DNA of 64,000 nt from Klebsiella michiganensis (lineage in GTDB: Bacteria > Pseudomonadota > Gammaproteobacteria > Enterobacterales > Enterobacteriaceae). The notes below the pieces were generated by a model that did not search any database, was not told where the DNA came from, and worked only from the letters and a program-made list of their open reading frames with translations. The first letter of the stretch is position 1, and each line of letters opens with the position of its first letter. This document shows, one piece after another, positions 32,510 to 42,555 of this stretch. Location: the NCBI RefSeq assembly GCF_002925905.1, contig NZ_PRDB01000031.1, positions 1 to 64,000 on the forward strand, read 5' to 3'. A program made the position numbers and the translations under genes.

Positions 32510-35500
32510 ATGATTGAATGGATTATCCGGCGCTCTGTCGCCAACCGTTTCCTGGTCATGATGGGCGCACTGTTTCTCAGCATCTGGGGCACATGGACGA
32601 TAATTAACACGCCGGTCGATGCGCTGCCTGACCTGTCAGATGTGCAGGTCATTATTAAAACCAGCTATCCCGGACAGGCCCCGCAGATTGTAGAAAACCA
32701 GGTCACCTATCCGCTTACCACCACCATGCTGTCCGTACCTGGCGCAAAAACCGTGCGTGGCTTTTCACAGTTCGGTGATTCGTATGTGTATGTCATTTTT
32801 GAAGACGGCACCGATCTGTACTGGGCCCGTTCGCGCGTGCTGGAATACCTGAATCAGGTTCAGGGCAAACTGCCTGCGGGTGTGAGCTCTGAAATCGGCC
32901 CGGACGCCACGGGAGTGGGCTGGATATTTGAATATGCCCTTGTCGATCGCAACGGAAAACACGACCTTTCAGAACTGCGCTCTCTGCAGGACTGGTTCCT
33001 GAAATTTGAGCTGAAAACCATCCCGAACGTGGCTGAGGTCGCTTCGGTTGGCGGCGTGGTGAAACAGTACCAGATTCAGGTCAATCCGGTAAAACTGTCC
33101 CAGTACGGTATCAGCCTGCCCGAAGTGAAACAGGCACTTGAATCGTCTAACCAGGAGGCCGGTGGCTCATCCGTTGAAATGGCCGAAGCGGAGTATATGG
33201 TCCGTGCCAGCGGTTATCTTCAGAGCATTGATGATTTTAATAACATCGTCCTGAAAACAGGTGAGAACGGCGTGCCGGTTTATCTGCGGGATGTTGCCCG
33301 CGTGCAGACCGGGCCCGAAATGAGGCGTGGTATTGCCGAGCTGAACGGCCAGGGAGAAGTCGCTGGCGGCGTGGTGATCCTGCGGTCGGGTAAAAATGCG
33401 CGCGACGTTATCACGGCAGTGAGGGATAAACTGGAGACGCTGAAGGCCAGCCTGCCGGAAGGCGTTGAAATCGTGACCACCTACGATCGCAGCCAGTTAA
33501 TCGACCGGGCGATTGATAACCTCAGTTCCAAACTTCTGGAAGAGTTTATCGTGGTGGCCATCGTCTGTGCTCTGTTCCTGTGGCACGTACGTTCTGCCCT
33601 GGTGGCGATTATCTCTCTGCCGCTTGGCCTGTGTATCGCCTTTATCGTCATGCACTTCCAGGGACTGAACGCCAATATCATGTCGCTGGGAGGGATAGCG
33701 ATTGCCGTCGGTGCGATGGTGGATGCCGCCATTGTGATGATTGAAAATGCGCACAAACGGCTTGAGGAGTGGGATCATCAGCATCCGGGTGAGCAGATTG
33801 ACAACGCCACCCGCTGGAAGGTGATTACCGATGCCTCCGTTGAAGTGGGACCCGCACTGTTTATCAGCCTGCTGATCATCACCCTGTCCTTTATTCCTAT
33901 CTTTACCCTGGAAGGTCAGGAAGGACGTCTGTTTGGCCCGCTGGCATTCACGAAAACGTACTCCATGGCGGGAGCGGCCGCACTGGCCATCATCGTCATT
34001 CCTATTCTGATGGGATTCTGGATCCGGGGGAAAATTCCTGCCGAGACAAGTAACCCCCTGAACCGGGTGCTGATCAAAGCGTATCATCCTTTGCTGCTGC
34101 GGGTCCTCCACTGGCCAAAAACAACCCTGCTGGTTGCGGCCTTGTCCATTTTCACGGTTATCTGGCCACTGAGTCAGGTGGGCGGTGAATTTCTGCCGAA
34201 GATTAACGAGGGCGATCTGCTGTATATGCCGTCGACCTTGCCTGGCGTCTCTCCGGCAGAAGCTGCAGCGCTCCTGCAGACAACAGACAAGTTAATCAAA
34301 AGCGTTCCTGAAGTGGCTTCTGTATTTGGCAAGACCGGTAAAGCAGAGACCGCAACGGATTCCGCGCCGCTCGAAATGGTGGAAACCACGATCCAGCTCA
34401 AACCTGAGGATCAGTGGCGTCCCGGCATGACAATTGACAAGATTATTGATGAACTCGACAGGACAGTCCGTTTACCGGGTCTGGCAAACCTCTGGGTGCC
34501 GCCTATCCGTAACCGTATTGATATGCTCTCAACCGGGATCAAAAGCCCGATAGGTATCAAAGTGTCCGGGACTGTTCTGTCCGATATCGACGCGACGGCG
34601 CAGAGTATCGAGGCGGTAGCCAAAACCGTGCCTGGCGTGGTGTCTGTCCTGGCTGAGCGACTTGAGGGCGGGCGCTACATCGATATCGATATCAACCGGG
34701 AGAAAGCCTCCCGCTACGGGATGACGGTAGGTGATGTCCAGCTGTTCGTCTCTTCAGCAATCGGAGGTGCTATGGTGGGTGAGACGGTTGAAGGGGTGGC
34801 CCGGTACCCTATTAACATTCGCTACCCGCAGGATTACCGGAACAGTCCGCAGGCGCTGAAACAGATGCCGATCCTGACCCCGATGAAGCAGCAGATCACG
34901 CTGGGCGATGTCGCGGATATTAACGTCGTTTCTGGACCAACCATGCTGAAAACCGAAAATGCCCGGCCAGCCAGCTGGATTTATGTTGATGCCCGCGGCA
35001 GGGACATGGTGTCGGTGGTTAACGACATTAAGACGGCCATCAGCGAGAAAGTGAAACTGAGACCGGGAACCAGTGTGGCATTCTCCGGACAGTTTGAACT
35101 GCTTGAGCATGCCAACAAGAAACTGAAGCTGATGGTGCCGATGACGGTGATGATCATTTTCATCCTGTTGTATCTGGCATTCCGCCGGGTTGACGAAGCC
35201 CTGCTGATCCTGATGAGCCTGCCGTTCGCCCTGGTTGGCGGAATATGGTTCCTGTACTGGCAGGGCTTCCATATGTCAGTGGCGACCGGAACCGGGTTTA
35301 TCGCCCTGGCCGGGGTGGCAGCAGAGTTTGGCGTGGTCATGCTGATGTATCTGCGTCATGCCATTGAAGCGCACCCGGAATTGTCCCGTAAAGAGACGTT
35401 CACACCGGAAGGTCTTGATGAAGCCCTCTATCATGGTGCCGTACTGCGTGTCCGGCCGAAAGCCATGACCGTGGCGGTGATCATTGCGGGTCTGCTGCCA

Positions 35501-35656
35501 ATACTCTGGGGAACCGGCGCAGGTTCAGAAGTCATGAGCCGTATTGCTGCGCCAATGATTGGTGGGATGATCACGGCTCCGCTGCTGTCCCTGTTCATTA
35601 TTCCTGCCGCCTACAAATTAATCTGGCTGCGCAGACATAAAAAAAGCGTGTCATAA
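32510..35656 (+). CDS. silA: silver efflux RND proton antiporter
   Basis: The 1048-residue CusA-type RND transporter is full length. Twelve membrane helices are placed as usual: one at the N-terminus (near residue 15), a group at about 340-530 and a group at about 870-1040. The transmembrane segment near [19 protein letters not shown] carries the proton-relay Asp. A large periplasmic loop holds the metal site with paired Met. It pumps Ag+/Cu+ from the periplasm through SilB and SilC. It starts 11 bases after silB. Confidence 0.95.
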   Translation: MIEWIIRRSVANRFLVMMGALFLSIWGTWTIINTPVDALPDLSDVQVIIKTSYPGQAPQIVENQVTYPLTTTMLSVPGAKTVRGFSQFGDSYVYVIFEDGTDLYWARSRVLEYLNQVQGKLPAGVSSEIGPDATGVGWIFEYALVDRNGKHDLSELRSLQDWFLKFELKTIPNVAEVASVGGVVKQYQIQVNPVKLSQYGISLPEVKQALESSNQEAGGSSVEMAEAEYMVRASGYLQSIDDFNNIVLKTGENGVPVYLRDVARVQTGPEMRRGIAELNGQGEVAGGVVILRSGKNARDVITAVRDKLETLKASLPEGVEIVTTYDRSQLIDRAIDNLSSKLLEEFIVVAIVCALFLWHVRSALVAIISLPLGLCIAFIVMHFQGLNANIMSLGGIAIAVGAMVDAAIVMIENAHKRLEEWDHQHPGEQIDNATRWKVITDASVEVGPALFISLLIITLSFIPIFTLEGQEGRLFGPLAFTKTYSMAGAAALAIIVIPILMGFWIRGKIPAETSNPLNRVLIKAYHPLLLRVLHWPKTTLLVAALSIFTVIWPLSQVGGEFLPKINEGDLLYMPSTLPGVSPAEAAALLQTTDKLIKSVPEVASVFGKTGKAETATDSAPLEMVETTIQLKPEDQWRPGMTIDKIIDELDRTVRLPGLANLWVPPIRNRIDMLSTGIKSPIGIKVSGTVLSDIDATAQSIEAVAKTVPGVVSVLAERLEGGRYIDIDINREKASRYGMTVGDVQLFVSSAIGGAMVGETVEGVARYPINIRYPQDYRNSPQALKQMPILTPMKQQITLGDVADINVVSGPTMLKTENARPASWIYVDARGRDMVSVVNDIKTAISEKVKLRPGTSVAFSGQFELLEHANKKLKLMVPMTVMIIFILLYLAFRRVDEALLILMSLPFALVGGIWFLYWQGFHMSVATGTGFIALAGVAAEFGVVMLMYLRHAIEAHPELSRKETFTPEGLDEALYHGAVLRVRPKAMTVAVIIAGLLPILWGTGAGSEVMSRIAAPMIGGMITAPLLSLFIIPAAYKLIWLRRHKKSVS

Positions 35657-35666
35657 CCCTGAAAGG

Positions 35667-35690
35667 GCGCCCCCAGTGGGCGTCCTTCTG
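35667..35690 (+). terminator. hairpin after silA
   Basis: GGGCGCCC and GGGCGTCC can pair around a short CCA/AGT loop just after the silA stop, followed by TTCT. It may attenuate read-through from silCFBA into the next genes. Confidence 0.45.
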
Positions 35691-35699
35691 CACTGATTC

Positions 35700-35715
35700 A
35701 CCCTGACGTCAGGGT
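35700..35715. promoter_or_regulatory. perfect 16-bp palindrome upstream of the DUF411 gene
   Basis: ACCCTGACGTCAGGGT is a perfect palindrome, 28 bases before the start of the DUF411 gene, followed by TTTATAT and GATAAT that could be a -10 element. It is not a SilR-type box. It suggests separate control of the DUF411-silP part. Confidence 0.5.
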
Positions 35716-35742
35716 TTATATCGATAATATACAGAGGTGAGT

Positions 35743-36183
35743 ATGAAAAAAGTGGTTCTAATGGCCCTGGCTCTCGGCCTGTCACTGCCTGCAATGGCGA
35801 GTGAAAAAGTCATTGATATGTACAAATCTGAAAACTGTGGCTGTTGTTCCCTGTGGGGCAAAGCGATGGAAAAAGACGGGTTCGAAGTGCGAACTCACGT
35901 CATGAATGATCAGGCGCTGTCAGCCCTGAAAGAAAAGCATGCTGTTCCTGCTGGACTACGAAGTTGTCATACCGCGGTTGTAGGTAATTTGATCATTGAA
36001 GGCCATGTGCCTGCGGCAACGATACATAAGGCCATGCAGTCTGGTTCGGGTATATACGGTCTCGCCACCCCCGGTATGCCAGCAGGAAGTCCGGGAATGG
36101 AGATGGGGGCCCGAAAAGAGGCTTACGATGTTATCGCATTCTCACCGGAGGGCAGTAAAAAAGTCTTCCAGCGAATCGAATAG
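35743..36183 (+). CDS. silG: DUF411 periplasmic metal-binding protein (SilG)
   Basis: From the ATG after AGAGGTGAGT the product is 146 residues with a signal peptide (VLMALALGLSLPAMA). DUF411 is identified by YKSENCGCCSLWGKAMEKDG, with the NCGCC metal motif, and LRSCHTAVV. The C-terminal part is Met/Gly rich. It is the gene between silA and silP often called silG in the silver/copper island; a periplasmic Cu/Ag-binding role is inferred. Confidence 0.82.
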   Translation: MKKVVLMALALGLSLPAMASEKVIDMYKSENCGCCSLWGKAMEKDGFEVRTHVMNDQALSALKEKHAVPAGLRSCHTAVVGNLIIEGHVPAATIHKAMQSGSGIYGLATPGMPAGSPGMEMGARKEAYDVIAFSPEGSKKVFQRIE

Positions 36184-36310
36184 TCAGCGGAACGGCTGAT
36201 AACGGGACGCCGGCAGCAGGCACTCTTATGCCGGCGGCATTCGTGGTAATCGCATCCATGACATATCCTGAAGACAGAAAATGCTTCAGATATGCATAAG
36301 GAGAGTTACT

Positions 36311-38752
36311 GTGAAAAATGACAATGCAGTGGAACATAACAACCAGACTGCTTCTGAGCAGACATCATCCCCGGACGAGAGTCACGCATTGCATAAGGTG
36401 AGAGATCCCGTGTGCGGGATGGTCATCCTGCCTGACAAGGCGCACAGCAGCATTCGATACCAGGACCATCAGCTTTATTTCTGCTCCGCCAGCTGTGAGA
36501 GCAAATTTAAAGCCCATCCCGATCATTATTTTACCGAAGATGCCAGTGAACATCACCATCACCACGACCACCATGAAGTCAGCCCTGATAAGATAAAACA
36601 GTCTCACCGCCAGGCGGAGAAAGAGATTTCTGAAGGTGTGTGGACATGTCCGATGCATCCGGAGATACGCCGTAGTGGTCCCGGAAGCTGTCCTGTCTGT
36701 GGAATGGCACTGGAGCCGCTCGTAGCTACGGCATCCACGGGGACGAGTGATGAACTTCGCGACATGACAAGACGCTTCTGGCTGGGGTTGTTGCTGGCGT
36801 TTCCGGTTCTGATACTCGAAATGGGTTCTCATCTGTTTCCCGCTTTGAGGAATACAGTACCGCCACAGTACAACACATGGCTGCAGTTACTTCTGGCCTC
36901 TCCTGTCGTTTTGTGGTGTGGCTGGCCATTCTTCGCCCGGGCCGGAATGTCGTTACGTAACCGCTCCCTGAATATGTTTACCCTTGTTGCAATGGGGACC
37001 GGCGTAGCCTGGGTTTACAGCGTCATTGCAACCGTCTTCCCCTCCTGGTTTCCTGCATCGTTCAGAAACATGGATGGCCTGGTGGCCATTTATTTTGAAG
37101 CCGCAGCTGTTATTACGGTGCTTGTTCTGCTGGGACAGGTCCTTGAATTGCGGGCAAGGGAACAAACCTCAGGTGCCATTACTGCACTTCTGAACCTTGC
37201 CCCCAAAACCGCCAGGCGGCTGGATCATGACGGTCATGAAACGGATATTAATGCGGAAGATGTCCTGCCTGGCGATAAGCTCCGCATCAGACCTGGAGAG
37301 AGTATTCCGGTCGACGGTATCGTGGTCGAAGGCAAAACAACCGTGGATGAATCGATGGTGACCGGGGAGTCTATGCCGGTTACCAAAACGGAGGGTGAAC
37401 CCGTCATTGGGGGGACGATTAATCAGACAGGTAGTCTTATCATCCGTGCAGAGAAAGTCGGTGATGAAACGATGCTCTCACGAATTGTTCAGATGGTCGC
37501 TGATGCACAGCGTTCGCGGGCCCCCATCCAGAGAATGGCTGACAGCGTTTCAGGCTGGTTTGTTCCTCTGGTGATACTTATCGCGGTTGTTGCTTTCATG
37601 ATCTGGTCTGTCTGGGGGCCCGAGCCCAGGATGGCGCACGGTCTCATTGCGGCTGTGTCGGTCCTGATTATTGCCTGTCCCTGCGCGCTGGGGCTGGCCA
37701 CGCCGATGTCGATAATGGTGGGGGTGGGCAAAGGAGCCCAGGCCGGGGTGTTAATTAAGAATGCCGAAGCCCTTGAGCGTCTTGAAAAAGTGGACACGCT
37801 GGTTGTCGACAAAACAGGCACGCTCACGGAAGGTTCGCCGACGGTGACAGGGATTATCAGTCTCAATCCGGGTGGGGAAACATCTCTTTTGCGTGTAACG
37901 GCCGCAGTGGAAAAAGGCTCGCAGCATCCGCTGGGTATGGCAGTAGTTAAAGCAGCACAGGAAAAGGGGATCGCAATACCCGCAGTCACTCATTTCAATG
38001 CGCCGTCGGGTAAAGGTGTCTCAGGCGATGTCGAAGGTCAACGGGTTGTTATTGGTAATGAACTGGCTATGCAGGAAAACAGTATCGTTATTGATAATCA
38101 AAAGGCCGTTGCGGATACGTTGCGGATGGAAGGTGCTACCGTTATCTATGTGGCCACAGGCGGGCACCTTGCAGGCCTGATAGCTATCTCGGATCCCGTG
38201 AAAGCAACCACGCCGGATGCGCTTAAAGCTTTGCGTCAGGCGGGGATCCGCATCGTTATGCTCACCGGGGATAACCAGCTTACCGCTGAAGCAGTCGCAC
38301 GGAAACTGGGAATAGATGAGGTTGAAGCCGGGATTCTGCCGGATGGCAAAAAAGCAGTGATAACCCGACTGAAAGCGTCTGGCCATGTGGTTGCGATGGC
38401 CGGAGACGGTGTGAATGATGCCCCGGCGCTGGCAGCGGCTGACGTGGGAATAGCCATGGGAACGGGTACAGATGTGGCAATTGAAAGTGCCGGAGTCACC
38501 CTTCTCAAAGGCGACTTGATGATACTGAACAGGGCCCGTCATCTGTCAGAAATCACCATGAAAAATATCCGACAGAATCTGTTTTTTGCATTTATCTACA
38601 ACGCACTTGGCGTGCCTGTGGCTGCAGGCCTGCTTTATCCTGTGTATGGAATACTGCTGTCGCCAGTTATTGCGGCGGCGGCCATGGCTCTTTCCTCCGT
38701 CAGCGTCATTGTGAATGCGTTGCGTCTGAAAAGTGTCAGGCTCGGGAAATAA
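36311..38752 (+). CDS. silP: P1B-type silver/copper ATPase
   Basis: From a GTG start behind AAGGAGAG the product is 813 residues. It has a YHS-type Cys motif (DPVCGMVILPDKAHSSIRYQ), a His-rich tract (HHHHHDHH), a metal-binding CPMHPEIRR...CPVCGM module, eight membrane helices, the CPC ion motif (IIACPCALG), the phosphorylation motif DKTGTLT and the hinge GDGVNDAP. It exports Ag+/Cu+ from cytoplasm to periplasm, where SilCBA takes over. An ATG start inside MLQICIRR upstream lacks a ribosome site. Confidence 0.92.
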   Translation: MKNDNAVEHNNQTASEQTSSPDESHALHKVRDPVCGMVILPDKAHSSIRYQDHQLYFCSASCESKFKAHPDHYFTEDASEHHHHHDHHEVSPDKIKQSHRQAEKEISEGVWTCPMHPEIRRSGPGSCPVCGMALEPLVATASTGTSDELRDMTRRFWLGLLLAFPVLILEMGSHLFPALRNTVPPQYNTWLQLLLASPVVLWCGWPFFARAGMSLRNRSLNMFTLVAMGTGVAWVYSVIATVFPSWFPASFRNMDGLVAIYFEAAAVITVLVLLGQVLELRAREQTSGAITALLNLAPKTARRLDHDGHETDINAEDVLPGDKLRIRPGESIPVDGIVVEGKTTVDESMVTGESMPVTKTEGEPVIGGTINQTGSLIIRAEKVGDETMLSRIVQMVADAQRSRAPIQRMADSVSGWFVPLVILIAVVAFMIWSVWGPEPRMAHGLIAAVSVLIIACPCALGLATPMSIMVGVGKGAQAGVLIKNAEALERLEKVDTLVVDKTGTLTEGSPTVTGIISLNPGGETSLLRVTAAVEKGSQHPLGMAVVKAAQEKGIAIPAVTHFNAPSGKGVSGDVEGQRVVIGNELAMQENSIVIDNQKAVADTLRMEGATVIYVATGGHLAGLIAISDPVKATTPDALKALRQAGIRIVMLTGDNQLTAEAVARKLGIDEVEAGILPDGKKAVITRLKASGHVVAMAGDGVNDAPALAAADVGIAMGTGTDVAIESAGVTLLKGDLMILNRARHLSEITMKNIRQNLFFAFIYNALGVPVAAGLLYPVYGILLSPVIAAAAMALSSVSVIVNALRLKSVRLGK

Positions 38753-38792
38753 CACTGAGTGAAGGGGCTGTTACGAACAGAAGGAGTCCAGT

Positions 38793-38990
38793 ATGAAAAG
38801 TACCACCTATGCGCTTATTGCTGTCGCCGCGATCGCGGCATTTGCCCTCCTGCGCGAACACTGGTCACATGTGGCAGGTTACTGGCCATATCTGTTATTG
38901 CTGGTCTGCCCGCTAATGCATCTTTTCCACGGCCACGGAGGGCATGGAGATCATCAACATCAAGGAAGTGAAAACGATAAAAAAAATTAA
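38793..38990 (+). CDS. DUF2933 small membrane protein
   Basis: This 65-residue protein has AGGAG upstream, two hydrophobic stretches (about 5-20 and 29-46) and a His/Gly-rich tail (LFHGHGGHGDHQHQG), as DUF2933 proteins near metal-resistance genes do. It is the small gene between silP and pcoG in this island. The His tail suggests metal binding at the inner membrane; not tested. Confidence 0.72.
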   Translation: MKSTTYALIAVAAIAAFALLREHWSHVAGYWPYLLLLVCPLMHLFHGHGGHGDHQHQGSENDKKN

Positions 38991-39000
38991 TCCGGCAGAC

Positions 39001-39019
39001 GGGGCCGCGTCGCGGCCCC
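39001..39019. terminator. GC-rich hairpin between convergent genes
   Basis: GGGGCCGCG and CGCGGCCCC form a strong stem between the convergent DUF2933 and pcoG genes, and A-rich sequence precedes it. It probably ends transcription in both directions. Confidence 0.6.
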
Positions 39020-39023
39020 GTTA

Positions 39024-39761
39024 TCAGTCCAGGTATCGTTCGTAGTCTCTGGCATGCGCAAAGGCATGCTGTTCAAGTTTGTTATCAGCGGGTGCCGCTG
39101 CCCGGAACGCCAGTGAGTTAACAGGATTGTTATTGATGACCAGCTCGTAATGCAGATGAGGACCGGATGAACGTCCGCTGTTACCGGATAACGCAATAGC
39201 GCCTCCCCGGGTAACCCTGGCCCCTTTAGTAACGAGTATTTTATTGAGGTGGAGATAGCGAGTTTTAACACCGGCTTTTCCTGTTACTTCAACAAAATAT
39301 CCCATGGTGCTGTTGTATTCGGCCCGGGTGATTTTTCCGTCGATGACGCTGACTATTTTCGTGTTCATGGGCATGGAATAATCAATGCCATTATGGGGAC
39401 TCACTTTTCCCGATACCGGGTTAAGTCTTGCAGGATTGAAAGGCGAACTGAGTCTTGCTGTGGCCGGTAACGGATAATCGAGACTGCCTTTCCCGGAAGT
39501 ATCGGAAAGGTTATAGAACTTTTTATCTGATATACGATACGCCGTGTAATTAAATGAACCGGACGTAAATTTATAGGCCACGACACGTGATTTTCCCGCT
39601 TTCTTTTGCAGTACGAGTTTTAATGATTCATTTTTTTTCAAATGCCGCAGATTAAACCGGGAAGGCAAGGAGCGCTGAAGAGTAGCGATCTCGTTCGATT
39701 CCAGCCCCGAGCGGGTGGCTGAAAGGTAGGCATTTTCTTTTACGACATCGGTAGAATACAT
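39024..39761 (-). CDS. pcoG: M23-family peptidase (PcoG)
   Basis: The 245-residue protein has a LysM/G5-less N-terminal part and a C-terminal M23 LytM domain. The zinc ligands are HNGIDYS (first His and Asp) and HLHYE. M23 peptidases cut peptidoglycan cross-links. The gene sits between the sil and pco parts on the opposite strand. No signal peptide is seen and a stop codon directly precedes the ATG, so either the export signal was lost or a different start applies. Its link to metal resistance is unclear. Confidence 0.75.
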   Translation of the reverse strand: MYSTDVVKENAYLSATRSGLESNEIATLQRSLPSRFNLRHLKKNESLKLVLQKKAGKSRVVAYKFTSGSFNYTAYRISDKKFYNLSDTSGKGSLDYPLPATARLSSPFNPARLNPVSGKVSPHNGIDYSMPMNTKIVSVIDGKITRAEYNSTMGYFVEVTGKAGVKTRYLHLNKILVTKGARVTRGGAIALSGNSGRSSGPHLHYELVINNNPVNSLAFRAAAPADNKLEQHAFAHARDYERYLD

Positions 39762-39853
39762 TTACTGGAATTCGCCGTTAGCATGAACACTGCGGCGTAT
39801 GCTAGGGGTTTTCAGGAGGCGTGTCATCTGTCAGTTAATCGGGAGCACCGTTG

Positions 39854-39940
39854 ATGGTCGTCATTTTTGTAACATATCTTGTTTCCCGTTTGCTCCTGAA
39901 GCTCTGGGAACTGTATGACCAGCCCGACGGTGATGATTAA
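39854..39940 (+). CDS. possible 28-residue membrane peptide
   Basis: GGGAG lies 9 bases before an ATG that opens a 28-codon frame: a hydrophobic N-terminal half (MVVIFVTYLVSRLLLKLW) and an acidic tail (DQPDGDD). It looks like a small single-helix membrane protein. Its reality rests only on the ribosome site and composition. Confidence 0.35.
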   Translation: MVVIFVTYLVSRLLLKLWELYDQPDGDD

Positions 39941-40049
39941 CGGGACTGAAACAGGTTACGGCAGAGCAATATGGGGCTCATGTCCTGCTACGTAACCCGT
40001 CAGTAAAGCCCTGCTGCGCACCTGACGCTAAGCACTAACCCGCCTGCAG

Positions 40050-40499
40050 TTACCTGGTCGAATACAGCCCGCGAAGCTTTCTTGCCTGCGTCTGATGTGC
40101 TTCCGCACCGGCATTATTGACCTGCTCATGCACGAGAGCGGCTTTTTCTCCGGCATTCAGTTCGTTAAAAGAAGAAGACGAGGTCTTTGAATTTGCATCA
40201 CTGCCGGACAGCATTTTTTTATGTTCCTCAATCATTTTCTGATGCGCATAGGACGCGCTGTTGTTCATAAATGAATGAGCAACAATGGCCCTTTCATGTT
40301 CATTCATTTCAGAGAATGAGGGCGTGTTGTTTTTATTAACCCTGTCCGGTAAGTTTTCATGCGTCGAGTAATTCACATGACTGACGGCTGAGGCATTATT
40401 AACAAATCGATGTGTTTCATGGGCAATATCACTGGACTGAGCAAAAGCTGCCCCACAAAATAAAGCTGTAAACGCAGTGGTCGTGATTAATATATTCAT
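40050..40499 (-). CDS. pcoE1: PcoE/SilE-like periplasmic metal-binding protein (PcoE1)
   Basis: The 149-residue protein has a signal peptide (cleavage after AAFA). It shares with SilE and PcoE repeats of the type FSEMNEHERAIVAHSFMNN and HQKMIEEHKKMLSG, but is less Met-rich and ends HQTQARKLRGLYSTR. It is transcribed away from pcoA, and the dyad at 40599 lies between them. I infer periplasmic metal binding. Confidence 0.75.
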   Translation of the reverse strand: MNILITTTAFTALFCGAAFAQSSDIAHETHRFVNNASAVSHVNYSTHENLPDRVNKNNTPSFSEMNEHERAIVAHSFMNNSASYAHQKMIEEHKKMLSGSDANSKTSSSSFNELNAGEKAALVHEQVNNAGAEAHQTQARKLRGLYSTR

Positions 40500-40598
40500 G
40501 TGTAATTACCTTCTGAGGTACATAAAAGATGTCCTTATGATCATATATAAAAATAATCAACCTGTGGGGAAGATGACGTAAATGTAATACAGCTATGT

Positions 40599-40617
40599 AC
40601 ATTACACGATTGTAATG
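40599..40617. promoter_or_regulatory. dyad upstream of pcoA
   Basis: CATTACACGATTGTAATG is a perfect inverted repeat (CATTACA/TGTAATG around 4 bases) about 117 bp upstream of pcoA and 100 bp upstream of the divergent pcoE1. It is a PcoR-type copper box by position, with ATTACA in place of the ATGACA of the sil boxes. Confidence 0.65.
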
Positions 40618-40733
40618 AATTTGTTTCTTAAGGTGTGCTAGATTCATTTCATTGTAAGTGGATGAACCAGTAATTTAATTTAAATCGGTTCTCGAATTCT
40701 GTCAGTAACCATACTTTAAATAAGGGAATGCGC

Positions 40734-42550
40734 ATGCTGTTGAAAACGTCTCGACGAACTTTCCTGAAGGGGTTAACCCTCTCTGGCGTAGCCGGAAGTC
40801 TTGGCGTATGGAGTTTCAATGCGCGTTCCAGTCTGAGCCTGCCAGTTGCCGCATCCCTGCAGGGTACTCAGTTTGACCTGACCATTGGTGAAACGGCCGT
40901 CAATATCACGGGCAGTGAGCGTCAGGCCAAAACAATCAATGGAGGCCTGCCGGGGCCCGTTCTTCGCTGGAAAGAAGGTGACACCATTACCCTGAAGGTC
41001 AAAAACCGTCTTAATGAACAGACGTCCATTCACTGGCACGGCATTATTCTTCCGGCCAATATGGATGGTGTTCCGGGGCTGAGTTTTATGGGCATAGAGC
41101 CTGATGATACCTACGTTTACACCTTTAAGGTTAAGCAGAACGGGACTTACTGGTACCACAGCCATTCCGGTCTGCAGGAACAGGAGGGGGTATACGGTGC
41201 CATTATCATCGATGCCAGGGAGCCAGAACCGTTTACTTACGATCGTGAGCATGTGGTCATGTTGTCTGACTGGACCGATGAAAATCCTCACAGCCTGCTG
41301 AAAAAATTAAAAAAACAGTCGGATTACTACAATTTCAATAAACCAACCGTTGGCTCTTTTTTCCGCGACGTGAATACCAGGGGGCTGTCAGCCACCATTG
41401 CCGATCGGAAAATGTGGGCTGAAATGAAAATGAATCCGACTGACCTCGCGGATGTCAGTGGCTACACCTACACCTATCTCATGAACGGGCAGGCCCCGCT
41501 GAAAAACTGGACCGGACTGTTCCGTCCCGGTGAAAAGATACGCTTACGGTTTATCAACGGCTCGGCAATGACCTATTTCGATATCCGTATCCCCGGGCTG
41601 AAAATGACGGTCGTGGCTGCAGATGGCCAGTATGTAAACCCGGTTACCGTTGACGAATTCAGGATTGCCGTTGCCGAAACCTATGATGTCATTGTGGAGC
41701 CTCAGGGTGAGGCCTATACCATCTTCGCACAATCCATGGACAGGACCGGTTACGCTCGAGGGACACTGGCCACGAGAGAGGGGTTAAGTGCTGCCGTTCC
41801 CCCCTCGATCCCCGTCCTCTGTTGACCATGGAAGATATGGGTATGGGGGGAATGGGACATGATATGGCAGGAATGGACCACAGCCAGATGGGAGGCATGG
41901 ATAACAGCGGAGAGATGATGTCTATGGACGGTGCTGACCTTCCGGATAGCGGGACATCCTCCGCGCCCATGGATCACAGCAGCATGGCCGGTATGGATCA
42001 TTCCCGGATGGCCGGAATGCCGGGTATGCAAAGTCATCCTGCGTCAGAAACGGATAACCCACTGGTTGATATGCAGGCGATGAGCGTCTCTCCGAAATTA
42101 AATGATCCGGGTATTGGTCTTCGAAATAACGGAAGAAAGGTTCTCACGTACGCGGATTTGAAAAGCCGCTTTGAGGATCCTGACGGACGTGAACCTGGCC
42201 GTACCATAGAACTGCATTTAACCGGCCACATGGAAAAGTTTGCCTGGTCATTTAACGGAATCAAGTTTTCAGATGCCGCACCGGTGCTGCTGAAATACGG
42301 TGAGCGGCTCAGGATCACGCTGATCAACGATACCATGATGACTCACCCCATTCACCTGCATGGTATGTGGAGCGATCTGGAAGATGAAAACGGTAATTTC
42401 ATGGTTCGTAAACACACAATAGATGTTCCCCCTGGTACAAAACGCAGTTACAGAGTGACAGCAGATGCGCTTGGCCGCTGGGCGTATCACTGCCATTTGC
42501 TCTATCACATGGAAATGGGAATGTTTCGTGAAGTCCGGGTGGAGGAATGA
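40734..42550 (+). pseudogene. pcoA: multicopper oxidase PcoA, interrupted by a 1-base frameshift
   Basis: PcoA is the periplasmic multicopper oxidase of the pco system. The N-terminal Tat signal SRRTFLKGL is present. The type 3/2 sites HWHG (near residue 100) and HSHSG, and the C-terminal copper sites HPIHLHG and HCHLLYHMEMG, are all coded. However, the frame breaks in a run of six C at 41799-41804: the first part ends at PPSIPVLC after about 364 residues and the rest resumes at TMEDMGMGGMGHDM in another frame. One more C would give exactly 605 residues, the PcoA length. The Met-rich MGMGGMGHDMAGMDHSQMGG stretch lies after the break. Mutation or a homopolymer sequencing error both fit. Confidence 0.9.
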
Positions 42551-42555
42551 TGCGA

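Noticed and set aside
33497..34111. A 204-codon frame on the minus strand inside silA
   Set aside because: Mirror frame of a membrane-protein gene; its composition is an artefact of the sense codons.
41780..41830. Programmed frameshift in pcoA
   Set aside because: The C-run is not a slippery heptamer of a known type, and the expected PcoA length needs exactly one added base, so a deletion or read error is simpler.
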